The position numbers were made by a program, and so were the translations under genes. The notes below the pieces were generated by a model, which was given only the letters and a program-made list of their open reading frames with translations, was not told where the DNA came from and searched no databases. DNA of 64,000 bases from Clostridium sp. CAG:793 (GTDB taxonomy: Bacteria > Bacillota > Clostridia > TANB77 > CAG-508), in assembly GCA_000433915.1 (NCBI GenBank), contig HF993639.1:62001-126000 (forward strand), in the 5' to 3' direction. Below are positions 9,491 to 18,173 of this stretch, one piece after another. Numbering within the stretch: the stretch's first letter is position 1; the number at the start of each line of letters is the position of its first letter.

Positions 9491-10216
9491 TTAAAAATCT
9501 CCAAATCTTTCTTTAAATTCTGGGCTTTCAAATACTTCTTCTGCTTTTCCTTGTTTTATTATTTTCTTATCTAGTAGAATTACTTTGTCTGCAAATTTCT
9601 TTACTAAATCTAAGTCATGTGATACTAGTATGATTGACATATCATATTTGACTTTTAGTTCATCTAATATTTGATAAAAATCTCGTATTCCATTTCTATC
9701 AATTCCAGATACAGGCTCATCTAATATTAGTAAATTAGGGATTGGCGTTGTTGCTATTGCTAGTAATATTCTTTGTAATTCTCCTCCTGAAAGGTTTCCT
9801 ACTTTTTTATCTATTAATTGCTCTGCACCAAATCTTTTTAGATTTTCTTTTACTTCATTATATAATTGCTTATCCTTTTTTAGCCATACTGGCTTGTCAG
9901 ATATATAAGAAGCATACATGTCATATACACTTGTAGGCATATTTCTTTCAATATTTAAGCTCTGTGGTACATATCCAATTTTTATTTTTTTCTTTCTGTT
10001 TTCTTTCATATCAAGAAATTCTACCTTGCCACTATGTGGTATCTCATCGAGTAGTGCTTTTAATAATGTAGATTTTCCTGCTCCATTTTTACCAATTAAC
10101 ATTGTCAATTCTCCGCAATGGATATCAAATGTTACGTCTCTTATTATTACTTGTTTGTCAATTCTTACGGTTATATTCTCAATTTTGGCACAATGAAGTC
10201 CACACGCATTTTCCAT
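9491..10216 (-). CDS. Metal ABC transporter ATP-binding protein (ZnuC/TroB family)
   Basis: A 241-residue ABC ATPase that powers the ZnuB-like permease. Walker A is GKNGAGKST near residue 37, the signature is LSGGELQR, Walker B is LLILDEPVSGID and the H-loop is ILVSHD. The Q-loop follows in GYVPQSL. Length and sequence style fit the zinc/manganese subfamily. It lies between the binding-protein and permease genes in one operon, with 15- and 21-base gaps. Confidence 0.94.
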   Translation of the reverse strand: MENACGLHCAKIENITVRIDKQVIIRDVTFDIHCGELTMLIGKNGAGKSTLLKALLDEIPHSGKVEFLDMKENRKKKIKIGYVPQSLNIERNMPTSVYDMYASYISDKPVWLKKDKQLYNEVKENLKRFGAEQLIDKKVGNLSGGELQRILLAIATTPIPNLLILDEPVSGIDRNGIRDFYQILDELKVKYDMSIILVSHDLDLVKKFADKVILLDKKIIKQGKAEEVFESPEFKERFGDF

Positions 10217-10231
10217 ATTTGCTTCCTTTCA

Positions 10232-11125
10232 TTATTTTATTGATGTTAAAATATCATAATTATAATTCATTGTATCTATATATGATTGTTTGTTCTCGTT
10301 TCCTGTCATTCCAGAGTCTAATCTATATATTGTTGCTCCAGTTTCTTTTACAAGTGTCTCTGCCTTTTTAGTATCATCATTTTTGTCTATAAATATAGTT
10401 TTTATGTTTTCATCTTTCATTTTTGATATTATTTTGCTCATCATCTCTGCTGATATTGCTGATTGATCATGATCTGTTTCAATTAATGTTGATTCAATTC
10501 CTACTTCTCTTAGTAAATATTCAAGCGATTCATTTAAACAAATTGCTTTAGTCCCATTTGCATTTATTTGATTAAATTTATTTTGTAGTTCATATAATTT
10601 CTGCGTATATTTTTCAGCATTGTTGGCATATATTTCTTTGTTATTTGGGTTTAATTTTACTAATTCATCTGCTATCTTATTTACTTGCTTTATGTTATTT
10701 TCTATACTAAGCCATACATGTGCATTTACCTCATCATTATCAGATATAGTGTCTGTAATTTCTGATGCACTATCTATTATGTGTACATGCGGATATGCTT
10801 GTATTATTTTCTCTGAAAAACTTTCTAGTCCATTTCCATTTTCTATAAATACTTGTGTTTTTTCAAATTTTTTTAAATCTGATGTTGTTAGTGTGTAGTC
10901 ATGTATACATCCACTAAAGTTCTCAGCCATATTGCTCACTTGTACATTATCTACATTTTCAGTTATATTTAATGTCATTATATATATTGGATTAAAAGAT
11001 GTCAATATTTTAAATTGTTCATCATCGTTTTTATTTTTTATTTTATGTGAGTTAGCATAGATTATATATGTTGCTATTATTATTACCGCTGCTATTACAG
11101 CTATAATTATTTTATTTTTTTTCAT
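10232..11125 (-). CDS. Metal ABC transporter substrate-binding protein (ZnuA/TroA family)
   Basis: A 297-residue extracellular metal-binding protein of the cluster A-I (TroA/ZnuA) family. The expected metal ligands are visible: His in GCIHDYTLTTSD, His in NAHVWLS, His in ETDHDQSA and an acidic residue in IFIDKNDD near the C-terminus. The N-terminus has a long hydrophobic segment (IIIAVIAAVIIIATYIIYAN) but no lipobox cysteine, so it looks anchored by an uncleaved helix rather than as a lipoprotein, or has an atypical cleavage site. The His-rich loop of dedicated zinc carriers is absent, so zinc or manganese are both possible. It is the first gene of the transporter operon. Confidence 0.9.
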   Translation of the reverse strand: MKKNKIIIAVIAAVIIIATYIIYANSHKIKNKNDDEQFKILTSFNPIYIMTLNITENVDNVQVSNMAENFSGCIHDYTLTTSDLKKFEKTQVFIENGNGLESFSEKIIQAYPHVHIIDSASEITDTISDNDEVNAHVWLSIENNIKQVNKIADELVKLNPNNKEIYANNAEKYTQKLYELQNKFNQINANGTKAICLNESLEYLLREVGIESTLIETDHDQSAISAEMMSKIISKMKDENIKTIFIDKNDDTKKAETLVKETGATIYRLDSGMTGNENKQSYIDTMNYNYDILTSIK

Positions 11126-11192
11126 TATTTATGGCAACCTTTTATTTTTATTTAGATTTTTGGATTTATCTATAAACCTTCATTTAGTTCTA

Positions 11193-11225
11193 AAAAAGCT
11201 AGAACTTTTCTTCGTTCTAGCTTTT
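11193..11225 (-). terminator. Terminator of the rpsF-ssb-rpsR operon
   Basis: AAAAGCTAGAAC and GTTCTAGCTTTT form a 12-bp stem around a short loop, followed on the minus strand by TTTTTTAG. It lies six bases after the rpsR stop. Confidence 0.9.
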
Positions 11226-11230
11226 AATAA

Positions 11231-11503
11231 TTAGTCTTGTGAATATGGTAACATTGCAATATGTCTGCATCTGTTTACTGCAGTTGTAATATCTCTTTGA
11301 TGTTTTGCACATGCTCCTGTTGTTCTTCTTGGAAGAATCTTTCCTCTTTCATTAACAAACTTTTTAAGTTGTTCTGGATTTTTGTAATCTAGAACTAGGT
11401 TCTTGTCACTGCATAAAGGACAAGCCTTTTTTCTTATTTTTCTTACCTTGAAGTCATCATCATAGTCTTTATTATTTCTTCTATTATTTCTCTTGTCTGC
11501 CAT
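11231..11503 (-). CDS. rpsR: 30S ribosomal protein S18
   Basis: A 90-residue basic protein. It has the S18 core [13 protein letters not shown], the segment [25 protein letters not shown], and the conserved C-terminal IALLPY-like [10 protein letters not shown]18 pairs with S6 on the small-subunit platform. It carries a CPLC pair (zinc-type, with a later Cys and His), the C+ form of the protein. It is the last gene of the rpsF-ssb-rpsR operon with AGGAGG before its start. Confidence 0.98.
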   Translation of the reverse strand: MADKRNNRRNNKDYDDDFKVRKIRKKACPLCSDKNLVLDYKNPEQLKKFVNERGKILPRRTTGACAKHQRDITTAVNRCRHIAMLPYSQD

Positions 11504-11528
11504 CTGTTTTCCCTCCTAACTTTAAAAA

Positions 11529-11963
11529 TTAAAATGGTAGGTCGTCTCCAGATGATACTTCAAAATCTGAAGTATCTCCACCATTACTTGGTGTCATATT
11601 TCCTCCGAATGTATTATCGAAGTTTGCTGAGTCTGAATCTCCTCTTTTGCTATCAGCAAAATAAACTTCTTCAGCAACAACATCTGTTGCATATCTTTTT
11701 TGACCTTGTTGGTCTTCCCAGCTTCTTGTTTGAATTCTACCTACTACTGCAACCTGTTGACCTTTTTTGAAGTATTTACTAACAAATTCGCCTGTTTTTC
11801 CCCAAGCTGTTATGTTAATAAAGTCAGCAGTTTGACTGTCTCCTTCTCTGGCAAATCTTCTATTTACAGCTAGTGCAAATGAAGCTACCATTGTATTATT
11901 TGTCTGTGTATATCTAACTTCTGGATCTCTAGTTAATCTTCCCATTAGAATTACTTTGTTCAT
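11529..11963 (-). CDS. ssb: Single-stranded DNA-binding protein
   Basis: A 144-residue OB-fold protein that coats single-stranded DNA in replication and repair. It starts MNKVILMGRLTRDPEVRYT and contains FINITAWGKTGEFVSKYFKKGQ and VVGRIQTRSWEDQQGQ, typical of bacterial SSB. The acidic C-terminal tip ends DDLPF, the partner-binding tail. The middle linker is glycine/serine/asparagine-rich. It lies between rpsF and rpsR as in most Firmicutes, which links its expression to that of the ribosomal proteins. Confidence 0.98.
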   Translation of the reverse strand: MNKVILMGRLTRDPEVRYTQTNNTMVASFALAVNRRFAREGDSQTADFINITAWGKTGEFVSKYFKKGQQVAVVGRIQTRSWEDQQGQKRYATDVVAEEVYFADSKRGDSDSANFDNTFGGNMTPSNGGDTSDFEVSSGDDLPF

Positions 11964-12013
11964 ATTTAAGTACCTTACCTTTCTAAAAAATAAAGCTCCT
12001 ACTTATCCTTTAA

Positions 12014-12298
12014 CTATTCTTCTACTCTAACATCTATGAACTTAATAACTTCATCTGTTATTCTGTAGATTCTCTCTAATTCTGCAATTAGAGTTGGATT
12101 TGCTTCAAAATATAGAACAACGTAAATTCCTTCTTTGTTCTTCTTAACATCATAAGCTAATTTTCTTTTGCCTAATTCGTCAATTTTTGTAAGCTTTCCA
12201 TCATTATTAATCAATTCTGTAAATTTAGCTTCTAAAGCCTTTAATTTTTCATCATCTACAGATGGATTTATAATGATAACACTCTCGTATTTATTCAT
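12014..12298 (-). CDS. rpsF: 30S ribosomal protein S6
   Basis: A 94-residue protein, the usual S6 length. It begins MNKYESVIIINPS, contains LGKRKLAYDVKKNKEGIYVVLYF, and ends with the KFIDVRVEE strand. I chose the ATG at 12298 because AAGGAGGTG lies just upstream and the family starts there; the open frame extends to 12391 without support. S6 binds S18 on the 30S platform. It is the first gene of the operon with ssb and rpsR. Confidence 0.97.
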   Translation of the reverse strand: MNKYESVIIINPSVDDEKLKALEAKFTELINNDGKLTKIDELGKRKLAYDVKKNKEGIYVVLYFEANPTLIAELERIYRITDEVIKFIDVRVEE

Positions 12299-12314
12299 TA
12301 CATTCACCTCCTTA

Positions 12315-12356
12315 TGGGTATATAGCCTACCTTTGCTTATAGGTAAGCAAGGTCTG
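12315..12356 (-). promoter_or_regulatory. Leader hairpin of rpsF, possible S6:S18 regulatory element
   Basis: On the minus strand CCTT-GCTTA pairs with TAAGC-(A)-AAGG around a CCTA loop, about 20-55 bases upstream of the rpsF start codon. rpsF leaders in many bacteria carry an autoregulatory structure bound by the S6:S18 complex. I see a hairpin in the right place but cannot confirm the conserved bulge, so the assignment is tentative. Confidence 0.35.
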
Positions 12357-12372
12357 TTAATTATTTTAACAC

Positions 12373-12402
12373 AAAAAGCCTTGTTTGACAAGGCTTTTTT
12401 TA
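12373..12402 (-). terminator. Terminator of the dnaG-rpoD operon
   Basis: AAGCCTTG and CAAGGCTT form the stem around TTTGA, with T and A runs on both sides. Read on the minus strand it is followed by TTTTTGTG. It lies directly after the rpoD stop and before the rpsF promoter region. Confidence 0.87.
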
Positions 12403-12406
12403 TAAT

Positions 12407-13723
12407 TTACATATATTCTTTTAATTTTTTACTTCTGCTTGGATGTCTTAATTTTCTTAATGCTTTTGCTTCTATTTGTCTAATTCTTTCACGTGTTACG
12501 TTAAATTGTTTTCCAACCTCTTCGAGTGTACGTGCTTTTCCATCATCTAGTCCAAATCTTAGTCTTAAAACTTTTGCTTCTCTTGGTGTAAGAGTTTTCA
12601 TTACTTCTTCAAGTTGTTCTCTTAGCATTGTATATGATGCAGCATCTTGAGGTGATGGAGAATCATCATCTTGTATAAAATCTCCTAAATGGCTGTCATC
12701 TTCTTCTCCAATTGGTGTTTCTAATGATACTGGATCTTGTGCAATTTTCTGGATTTCTAATACTTTTTCTACTGGTATTTCCATTTCTTCTGCAATCTCT
12801 TCTGGAGTTGGTTCTCTACCATTTTGTTGCAATAGATGTCTTGATGTACGTATTAATTTGTTGATTGTTTCTACCATGTGTACTGGTATTCTTATTGTTC
12901 TCGCTTGGTCTGCTATTGCTCTTGTTATTGCTTGTCTTATCCACCATGTTGCATACGTACTAAATTTGAATCCTTTTGTGTAATCAAATTTGTCAACAGC
13001 TTTTATTAGACCCATATTTCCTTCTTGTATCAAGTCTAGGAACAACATTCCTCTTCCTACATATTTTTTAGCTATACTTACAACTAATCTTAGGTTTGAT
13101 TCAGTTAATTTTTTCTTGGCTTCCTCATCATCTTCTAATATTCTTTTTGCTAATTCAAGTTCTTCATCATAGTTTAGAAGTGGAATCTTTCCGATTTCTC
13201 TTAAATACATTCTTACAGGATCATCTAAGCTGATTCCTTCCATGTTGTCTACATCTAAGTCTTCTACTGATATATCTTCTACTTCTTCTAAGTCTTCTGC
13301 ATCTGGCTCAATGTCATCACCATCATCACCTATAACGTTTATTCCCATTTGTTCAAATGCATCAAATACTTTTTCTACTTGGTCAGGATTAGCATTTCCT
13401 AATTGTGATGCAAGTTCATCATAAGTTACCTTCCCTTTTTTCTTAGCTTGGTCTAATATTTTCTTTACCTTCTCTTCTGAATTTGCTACTTTTGTTTCTG
13501 GTTCTGTTTTTTTCTCTTCTGTTTTTTCTTTTGACTTAGCTGTTTTAGTAGAATTAGCTTTTGTAGTTTTTTTTGCTACTTTATCAGTTGATTTTTTTTC
13601 TATTATCTTTTCTTCTTTTTCTGTTTCTAATTGTTTATTCTTTTTATTTGCTTCTTCTTTTTTTGCTATACGAGCATTATCTATTAAGTTAATTACATCT
13701 TTTACATTATCTGATTCTTTCAT
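12407..13723 (-). CDS. rpoD: RNA polymerase primary sigma factor (sigma-A/RpoD)
   Basis: A 438-residue housekeeping sigma factor. Residues 1-75 are a lysine/glutamate/threonine-rich, probably disordered extension. Region 1.1 follows ([21 protein letters not shown]), then an acidic stretch, region 1.2 ([17 protein letters not shown]), region 2 ([30 protein letters not shown]), region 3 ([14 protein letters not shown]) and region 4.2 ([20 protein letters not shown]). It recognises TTGACA/TATAAT promoters, in line with the promoters seen in this window. It lies nine bases after dnaG, the usual macromolecular synthesis operon. The long charged N-terminal tail is longer than in B. subtilis. Confidence 0.97.
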   Translation of the reverse strand: MKESDNVKDVINLIDNARIAKKEEANKKNKQLETEKEEKIIEKKSTDKVAKKTTKANSTKTAKSKEKTEEKKTEPETKVANSEEKVKKILDQAKKKGKVTYDELASQLGNANPDQVEKVFDAFEQMGINVIGDDGDDIEPDAEDLEEVEDISVEDLDVDNMEGISLDDPVRMYLREIGKIPLLNYDEELELAKRILEDDEEAKKKLTESNLRLVVSIAKKYVGRGMLFLDLIQEGNMGLIKAVDKFDYTKGFKFSTYATWWIRQAITRAIADQARTIRIPVHMVETINKLIRTSRHLLQQNGREPTPEEIAEEMEIPVEKVLEIQKIAQDPVSLETPIGEEDDSHLGDFIQDDDSPSPQDAASYTMLREQLEEVMKTLTPREAKVLRLRFGLDDGKARTLEEVGKQFNVTRERIRQIEAKALRKLRHPSRSKKLKEYM

Positions 13724-13732
13724 TTTTACCTC

Positions 13733-15523
13733 CTACTTCATTCTAGCTAAATCAATAATTATTGAATTCAGTTCTTTTTCTAATTTAGCCGCTTCATCAT
13801 TTGTTAAGTTTGTCTTATCTTCAAGTAATTTTATTATCTGATTTCTTCTTTTTACTTTTCTTTCTTTTAAATAAATCTTTTCAATATCTTCTATTGCTTT
13901 ATTTTCATCAATTATTTCAAAGTCAGTTAATAAAATTCCACTTAGATAATTTACTGTATCTTCATCATTAAACCATTCTACAACGTTTTCAATATTTGCA
14001 TTTTCTGAAATTTTGCTTATTAATGTCATAATTATATTTTTATTTCTCTCTGATTTTATACATTCTAAATCAACCGCTTGTCTTATTCTTTCAAAGCTTT
14101 CTTCTGTATAATTTATTAATAAATAGATTAGCATTTTTTCTCTTTTTAATGTTGCTTCATCAATTTTTTCTTCTGGCTTTTGGGTGATTGTTACAGTTGG
14201 TTTTTCTAATATTTTCTCATTTGCCGTATTTTTGTATAATTTTTTATTTATCTCAGCATATATAGCTTCCTTTGATATTCCATAAGTACGAGCTATGTTA
14301 TCAACATAGACTTCTCTTTCCATTGTATTATCTACTTCGGAAAGTGTTTTTGCCAACTCATTAAGAAATTTAATTTTGTCACTTGTGTTTTCTAGATTTA
14401 AATTCTTTTTTAGATTTTTAATTTTATATTCTACAACAGATATTGCATTGTCCATACATTTTCTAAATTTATCTGGTCCATATTTAACTACAAATTCGTC
14501 TGGATCTTTTGCTCCACTTATTTGTAATACTCTAATGTCAACTCCCATATTTTTTAAAATTTCCATTCCTCTCATTATGGCAGTTTGTCCAGCTCCATCT
14601 GCATCATAACCAAGTATTACTTGTTCACTACTTCTTCGTAATAGTCGCCCTTGTGCATCTGTTAATGCTGTTCCTAGTGAAGCTACTACATTGGTAATTC
14701 CTCTTTGATATAGTGATATAGCATCCATATATCCTTCAACTATAAGTATTCTTTTTAGCATACCTGTTGTTCCTCTTTTGGCAACATTTAATCCAAATAG
14801 ATTTCTTCCTTTGCTATATACTATATTTTCTGGCGAATTTATATATTTAGGTTTACTATCATCTAATACTCTTCCTCCAAATGCAATTACTCTATTGCGT
14901 ACGTCTTGTATTGGAAACATTATTCTGTGTCTGAATTTGTCGTAATACCTTCCACTTTCTGATCTTCCAATTAGACTTGAGGCAAGCATTTCTTCTTCAT
15001 TAAATCCCTGTGATTTTAAATATGCATACAATTCATTATTGTCTCCTGCATATCCTATTAAAAATGATTTTAATGTATTATTATCTAATTTTCTCTTTTT
15101 TATGTATTCTTGTCCTGCTTTAGATGTAGATTTATATAAATTCTGATGATAAAATTCAGCTGCCGCTTTGTTTACTTCATAAACTTTTGATTTTAAGATT
15201 GATGTATGTTCATCTTCACTGTTTTGAGATTTTGGAAGTTCAACTCCTGCTCTTTCTGCAAGCATTTGCACACTTTCGCCAAAGCTTATGTTCTCTACTT
15301 TACTTATAAAGTGAAATACATTTCCTCCAACACCACATCCAAAACATTTGAAGATTTGCTTATCTGGTGATACAGAAAATGATGGTGATTTCTCATTGTG
15401 AAAAGGACATAATCCAAAAAAGTTTCTTCCTTTTCTTTTTAAAGTTACATACTGTGATATTACATCAACTATATCATTACGACTTCTTATTTCATCTAAC
15501 AATTCATCACTGTATCGTACCAT
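13733..15523 (-). CDS. dnaG: DNA primase
   Basis: A 596-residue primase that makes RNA primers at the replication fork. The N-terminal zinc-binding domain shows CPFHNEKSPSF and KCFGCGVGGN. The TOPRIM catalytic core has ILIVEGYMDAIS and LGYDADGAGQ, with the preceding FGGRVLDDSKPKYINSPE segment. The C-terminal 150 residues form the helicase-binding region, which is divergent as usual. It is co-transcribed with rpoD. I saw no convincing promoter in the roughly 300 bases upstream. Confidence 0.97.
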   Translation of the reverse strand: MVRYSDELLDEIRSRNDIVDVISQYVTLKRKGRNFFGLCPFHNEKSPSFSVSPDKQIFKCFGCGVGGNVFHFISKVENISFGESVQMLAERAGVELPKSQNSEDEHTSILKSKVYEVNKAAAEFYHQNLYKSTSKAGQEYIKKRKLDNNTLKSFLIGYAGDNNELYAYLKSQGFNEEEMLASSLIGRSESGRYYDKFRHRIMFPIQDVRNRVIAFGGRVLDDSKPKYINSPENIVYSKGRNLFGLNVAKRGTTGMLKRILIVEGYMDAISLYQRGITNVVASLGTALTDAQGRLLRRSSEQVILGYDADGAGQTAIMRGMEILKNMGVDIRVLQISGAKDPDEFVVKYGPDKFRKCMDNAISVVEYKIKNLKKNLNLENTSDKIKFLNELAKTLSEVDNTMEREVYVDNIARTYGISKEAIYAEINKKLYKNTANEKILEKPTVTITQKPEEKIDEATLKREKMLIYLLINYTEESFERIRQAVDLECIKSERNKNIIMTLISKISENANIENVVEWFNDEDTVNYLSGILLTDFEIIDENKAIEDIEKIYLKERKVKRRNQIIKLLEDKTNLTNDEAAKLEKELNSIIIDLARMK

Positions 15524-15702
15524 AATTCTACCTTTCTTTTCTCATACTTATACTATTCGACAAAAAGCTTTTAAATCCTTCTTATTTTTTTTAAAAGTCA
15601 ATATTTATGTAAATTATCTCTTGACAAAAGAATAATAATGTACTTATATCTTCATGTTTTTGCTATATATCTTCTAATTAACATAATAATCTTTTTTTTC
15701 GA
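15524..15702. other. Non-coding gap upstream of dnaG
   Basis: No supported gene. A plus-strand TTGACA at 15629-15634 and a minus-strand TTGACT (plus AGTCAA near 15607) are present, but neither has a good -10 with a gene behind it. The dnaG promoter presumably lies here. Confidence 0.4.
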
Positions 15703-15752
15703 ATAAAAAAAGATACCAAATATGAATTATGTTTTATCATATTGTATCTTTT
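15703..15752 (-). terminator. Terminator of the CarD-family gene
   Basis: On the minus strand AAGATACAATATGA pairs with TCATATTTGGTATCTT (two bulged bases) and is followed by seven T residues. Confidence 0.8.
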
Positions 15753-15822
15753 CTTCATTGATTTATATCAATTTTATCACACAAAATCTATGTTTAGATA
15801 ATTCATAGATTTATTGTTCATT

Positions 15823-16398
15823 TTAGAAATTTGTTGTTCCATTGAATGGAATAAATTTATTTACAGCACTTTGTTGTAAGTCAATCTTTGCTTCTGTTGG
15901 TACTCTAAATTCTTTATAAGACATATCTATTTTATTGTCTACTAATTTTTCTATTTCATCTTTTGATGCATGTTCTGCTAGGACTAATTCGCTAACCAAT
16001 ATTAGTTTTGCATTATTAAGCATCTTCTTTTCACCTGTTGATAATGATCCTTTTTCTTTTTGCTTAAAGCTTAAATTTCTTACTACGTCAGCTACTTGAT
16101 AAATATCTCCTGTCTTCATTTTGTCTAAGTTCTCTCTATATCTTTTATTCCAGTTATCTGACATTTCTGTCTCATCTTGCTCTAATAGTTGTAATACTTT
16201 ATTTGCACTTTGTCCATCAATAACACTTCTAACACCCATTGATTCTGCCTTAGCTGTTGGCACCATTATCTTAACTTCTCCTGGCATTTTTATTACATAA
16301 TATTGATGTTTCTCTCCTAATATTTCCTTTTCCTCAATAGCATCTATTGTCCCTGCACCATGCATTGGATAAACTATATTGTCACCTACATTAAACAT
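15823..16398 (-). CDS. CarD-family transcriptional regulator
   Basis: A 191-residue protein of the CarD/CdnL family. The N-terminal RNA polymerase-interacting Tudor-like domain is clear (MFNVGDNIVYPMHGAGTI, EILGEKHQYYVIKM). The C-terminal helical DNA-binding region contains NWNKRYRENLDKMKTGD and LSTGEKKMLNNAKLILVSEL. Family members bind the RNA polymerase beta subunit and stabilise open complexes at housekeeping promoters. It is a single-gene unit with its own promoter at 16466-16494 and terminator. Length is typical. Confidence 0.93.
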   Translation of the reverse strand: MFNVGDNIVYPMHGAGTIDAIEEKEILGEKHQYYVIKMPGEVKIMVPTAKAESMGVRSVIDGQSANKVLQLLEQDETEMSDNWNKRYRENLDKMKTGDIYQVADVVRNLSFKQKEKGSLSTGEKKMLNNAKLILVSELVLAEHASKDEIEKLVDNKIDMSYKEFRVPTEAKIDLQQSAVNKFIPFNGTTNF

Positions 16399-16465
16399 TT
16401 ATGTATTCTCCTTTCCAACTTTTGGCCTATTAGAAGATATAAGTCTCCTCATTTACCACATCTAT

Positions 16466-16494
16466 ATTATACCACGATTTTGAAAATAAGTAAA
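16466..16494 (-). promoter_or_regulatory. Promoter of the CarD-family gene
   Basis: Minus strand: -35 TTTACT (plus 16489-16494), 17-bp spacer, -10 TATAAT (plus 16466-16471). The stretch from here to the plus-strand promoter at 16610 holds no gene I can support. Confidence 0.65.
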
Positions 16495-16609
16495 GGAATT
16501 TTTAAAGAAATAATTTTCTTTCTTATGATAGTTTTTAACCGCCTTTGGGGCTTATTATGATTATTATTATAATTCTTTATTCGTTTTACATAATTTTTAT
16601 TAATTTGTA

Positions 16610-16638
16610 TTGCTAATATTATGTAAATGTGGTATAAT
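16610..16638 (+). promoter_or_regulatory. Promoter of the 16700-18082 gene pair
   Basis: -35 TTGCTA at 16610-16615, 17-bp spacer, perfect -10 TATAAT at 16633-16638. The leader to the start at 16700 is about 55 bases. Confidence 0.75.
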
Positions 16639-16699
16639 AAAATGTACATACGTTAGTATGAATAGTACATTGAAAAATTAGAAAGGTTGTTGAGTTTTC

Positions 16700-17386
16700 A
16701 TGGCAATGAACATTATTCAAGTAAAAGATGGAAAAATGATAAAGTTTTCGGATGGCACTATGATTCCTCCAAGCGGACCTCGGTATCATCGTCACACTAC
16801 TCGCTCAGGCATATGTGAATATCTTTCAACAGGAAATACGTATCTTCCCGCGGTGCCGCAGTTTATAAGCCTTAATAAGGCTTATAACTTGGAAAGTCGC
16901 CTCTTCGAAGCTTCTTTGCAAAGTGGCATTCTCATGCTTAAAAATTTGGCCACTAAGGACCTTGTAGTCTTAAAGGACTCGGTTTTAACAATTTACAATG
17001 ATGGAAAGTTGGTAAAACCAGCCGAATTTGTTACAATGCCTGGTGACCTGACAGGTACTGCGGTTATTCGCAACAACATGGCAAGCCGAGATAACTTCAG
17101 TTGGGACAATTCTCAATTTAAAAGTTTTCTAAAAAATCATGGGATCATTACTCCCTTGCATCAGGATCCCAACAGACTTTACCATGTTGGCAAAGATGAT
17201 ACTCTTCTTTCAAACGGCCAGCAAATTGTCGACCCATTTGAAAAGCAAAATGTCGTTTTAGTCAATGCCACATGGAGCATACTTGTGGAGAAAAAAATAG
17301 AAGGAAATTGCAAGATTTCAAAATGCACTTTCCGTTCTCTGCAAAATCCTACAACTATTGCAGGATTACCTCATGTACATATTTAA
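16700..17386 (+). CDS. Unknown protein, first of a paralogous pair, foreign composition
   Basis: A 228-residue soluble protein of no family known to me, with no signal peptide or membrane helix. It looks beta-rich and contains repeated short units of the form hydrophobic-x-[SDN]-[DN]-G-x-x-[IV] (IKFSDGTMI, TIYNDGKLV, LLSNGQQI). Its C-terminal 90 residues resemble the same part of the next gene: F-x-x-[FY]-L-x-x-H-x-I, then IY/LY-x-[IV], then a TWSIL / TWVII block and NPTTI / NPMEL. GAAAGG precedes the ATG at some distance; a second ATG at 16706 is possible. G+C is about 48% in one line counted (29/60 at 16741-16800). It shares a promoter with 17408-18082. Role unknown. Confidence 0.8.
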   Translation: MAMNIIQVKDGKMIKFSDGTMIPPSGPRYHRHTTRSGICEYLSTGNTYLPAVPQFISLNKAYNLESRLFEASLQSGILMLKNLATKDLVVLKDSVLTIYNDGKLVKPAEFVTMPGDLTGTAVIRNNMASRDNFSWDNSQFKSFLKNHGIITPLHQDPNRLYHVGKDDTLLSNGQQIVDPFEKQNVVLVNATWSILVEKKIEGNCKISKCTFRSLQNPTTIAGLPHVHI

Positions 17387-17407
17387 TGTATTAAAAAGGA
17401 GTTTTGT

Positions 17408-18082
17408 ATGTTTATTACAGTTCAATTTGATGAAAGAACTAATGTTCCCAAAGCCAAGGGAAAAGTTTACATCTCTAGCTATGAACGTGGTCAGCAGGAT
17501 AACATTAGTGCAAAATCAAAGAATGAGCAAAAGGCATTTTTGACATATCCCCGAAAGCTGGATCTTGTGTCTTTTAAGGTAGAGATCATATCTGATACCG
17601 AGTTTCATTGCTCGGCACCCAATTACGGGCAAACTGGCATCTTTAAGAACGGTATCTTCGAGGTTGTTGATGGTAAAAATATCATTGCCCGTTATCGTTG
17701 CACACCCACAAGTCAGATTGACGGTACTTTGTCTTTCTGCTCTGGTTTTCCTTCTAACTTTCCGAAGATCTCCTTCCGGAATCCGGTCTTCGATAAGTAT
17801 CTAAGAGATCATTCCATTTTTAAGATGGAAGCACGGCCTTCTGATGGGATTTACCCTATCCATGATGGAGAGAAGATCTTTTCAGATGGAGTCGTTAAAA
17901 AGTGCAATGGCATCTCTTACAAAGTAAGTCATTCCACCTGGGTTATCATCTGTGGTAAAACTGTGGATGACTCGGTCCACTTTAAAACCTGTGGAGCTTG
18001 CTATAGGTATTCCAGCCGATTGATTTCTGCCAAGAATCCTATGGAGCTTGCTCTTCCCGTTATCAACCTTTCGAAGCTATGA
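17408..18082 (+). CDS. Unknown protein, second of a paralogous pair, foreign composition
   Basis: A 224-residue protein, unrecognised, without membrane segments. The N-terminal half differs from its neighbour (FITVQFDERTNVPKAKG), but the C-terminal 90 residues match the neighbour's module: VFDKYLRDHSIF, IYPIHDGEKIFSDGVV, HSTWVIICGK, a CGACY segment and NPMELALP. Six to seven cysteines, some spaced as C-x-x-C, leave metal binding possible but unproven. AAAGGAG lies before the ATG, 22 bases after the upstream stop, so the two are co-transcribed. The stop codon is embedded in a perfect hairpin and a strong terminator follows. Composition is far more GC-rich than the flanking carD and dut genes. 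Confidence 0.8.
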   Translation: MFITVQFDERTNVPKAKGKVYISSYERGQQDNISAKSKNEQKAFLTYPRKLDLVSFKVEIISDTEFHCSAPNYGQTGIFKNGIFEVVDGKNIIARYRCTPTSQIDGTLSFCSGFPSNFPKISFRNPVFDKYLRDHSIFKMEARPSDGIYPIHDGEKIFSDGVVKKCNGISYKVSHSTWVIICGKTVDDSVHFKTCGACYRYSSRLISAKNPMELALPVINLSKL

Positions 18083-18097
18083 TTGGCTGCCAATCAT
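18079..18097 (+). other. Perfect hairpin over the stop codon of 17408-18082
   Basis: ATGATTGG, loop CTG, CCAATCAT. The TGA stop is inside the left arm. There is no T tract, so it is not itself a terminator; it could protect the mRNA 3' end or affect termination of translation. Confidence 0.5.
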
Positions 18098-18101
18098 AGT
18101 G

Positions 18102-18156
18102 TAGCTCCCCCGAGCAGGTACGATATTTCGCGCCTAGCTTGGGGGAGCTATTTTTA
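18102..18156 (+). terminator. Terminator of the 16700-18082 pair
   Basis: TAGCTCCCCC pairs with GGGGGAGCTA, extended inward by AGC-AGG with CCT-AGCT, then TTTTTATTT. It is very GC-rich for this genome. Confidence 0.92.
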
Positions 18157-18173
18157 TTTATATTTTATATTTA

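Noticed and set aside
15629..15634. Perfect TTGACA on the plus strand upstream of dnaG
   Set aside because: No adequate -10 and no plus-strand gene follows.
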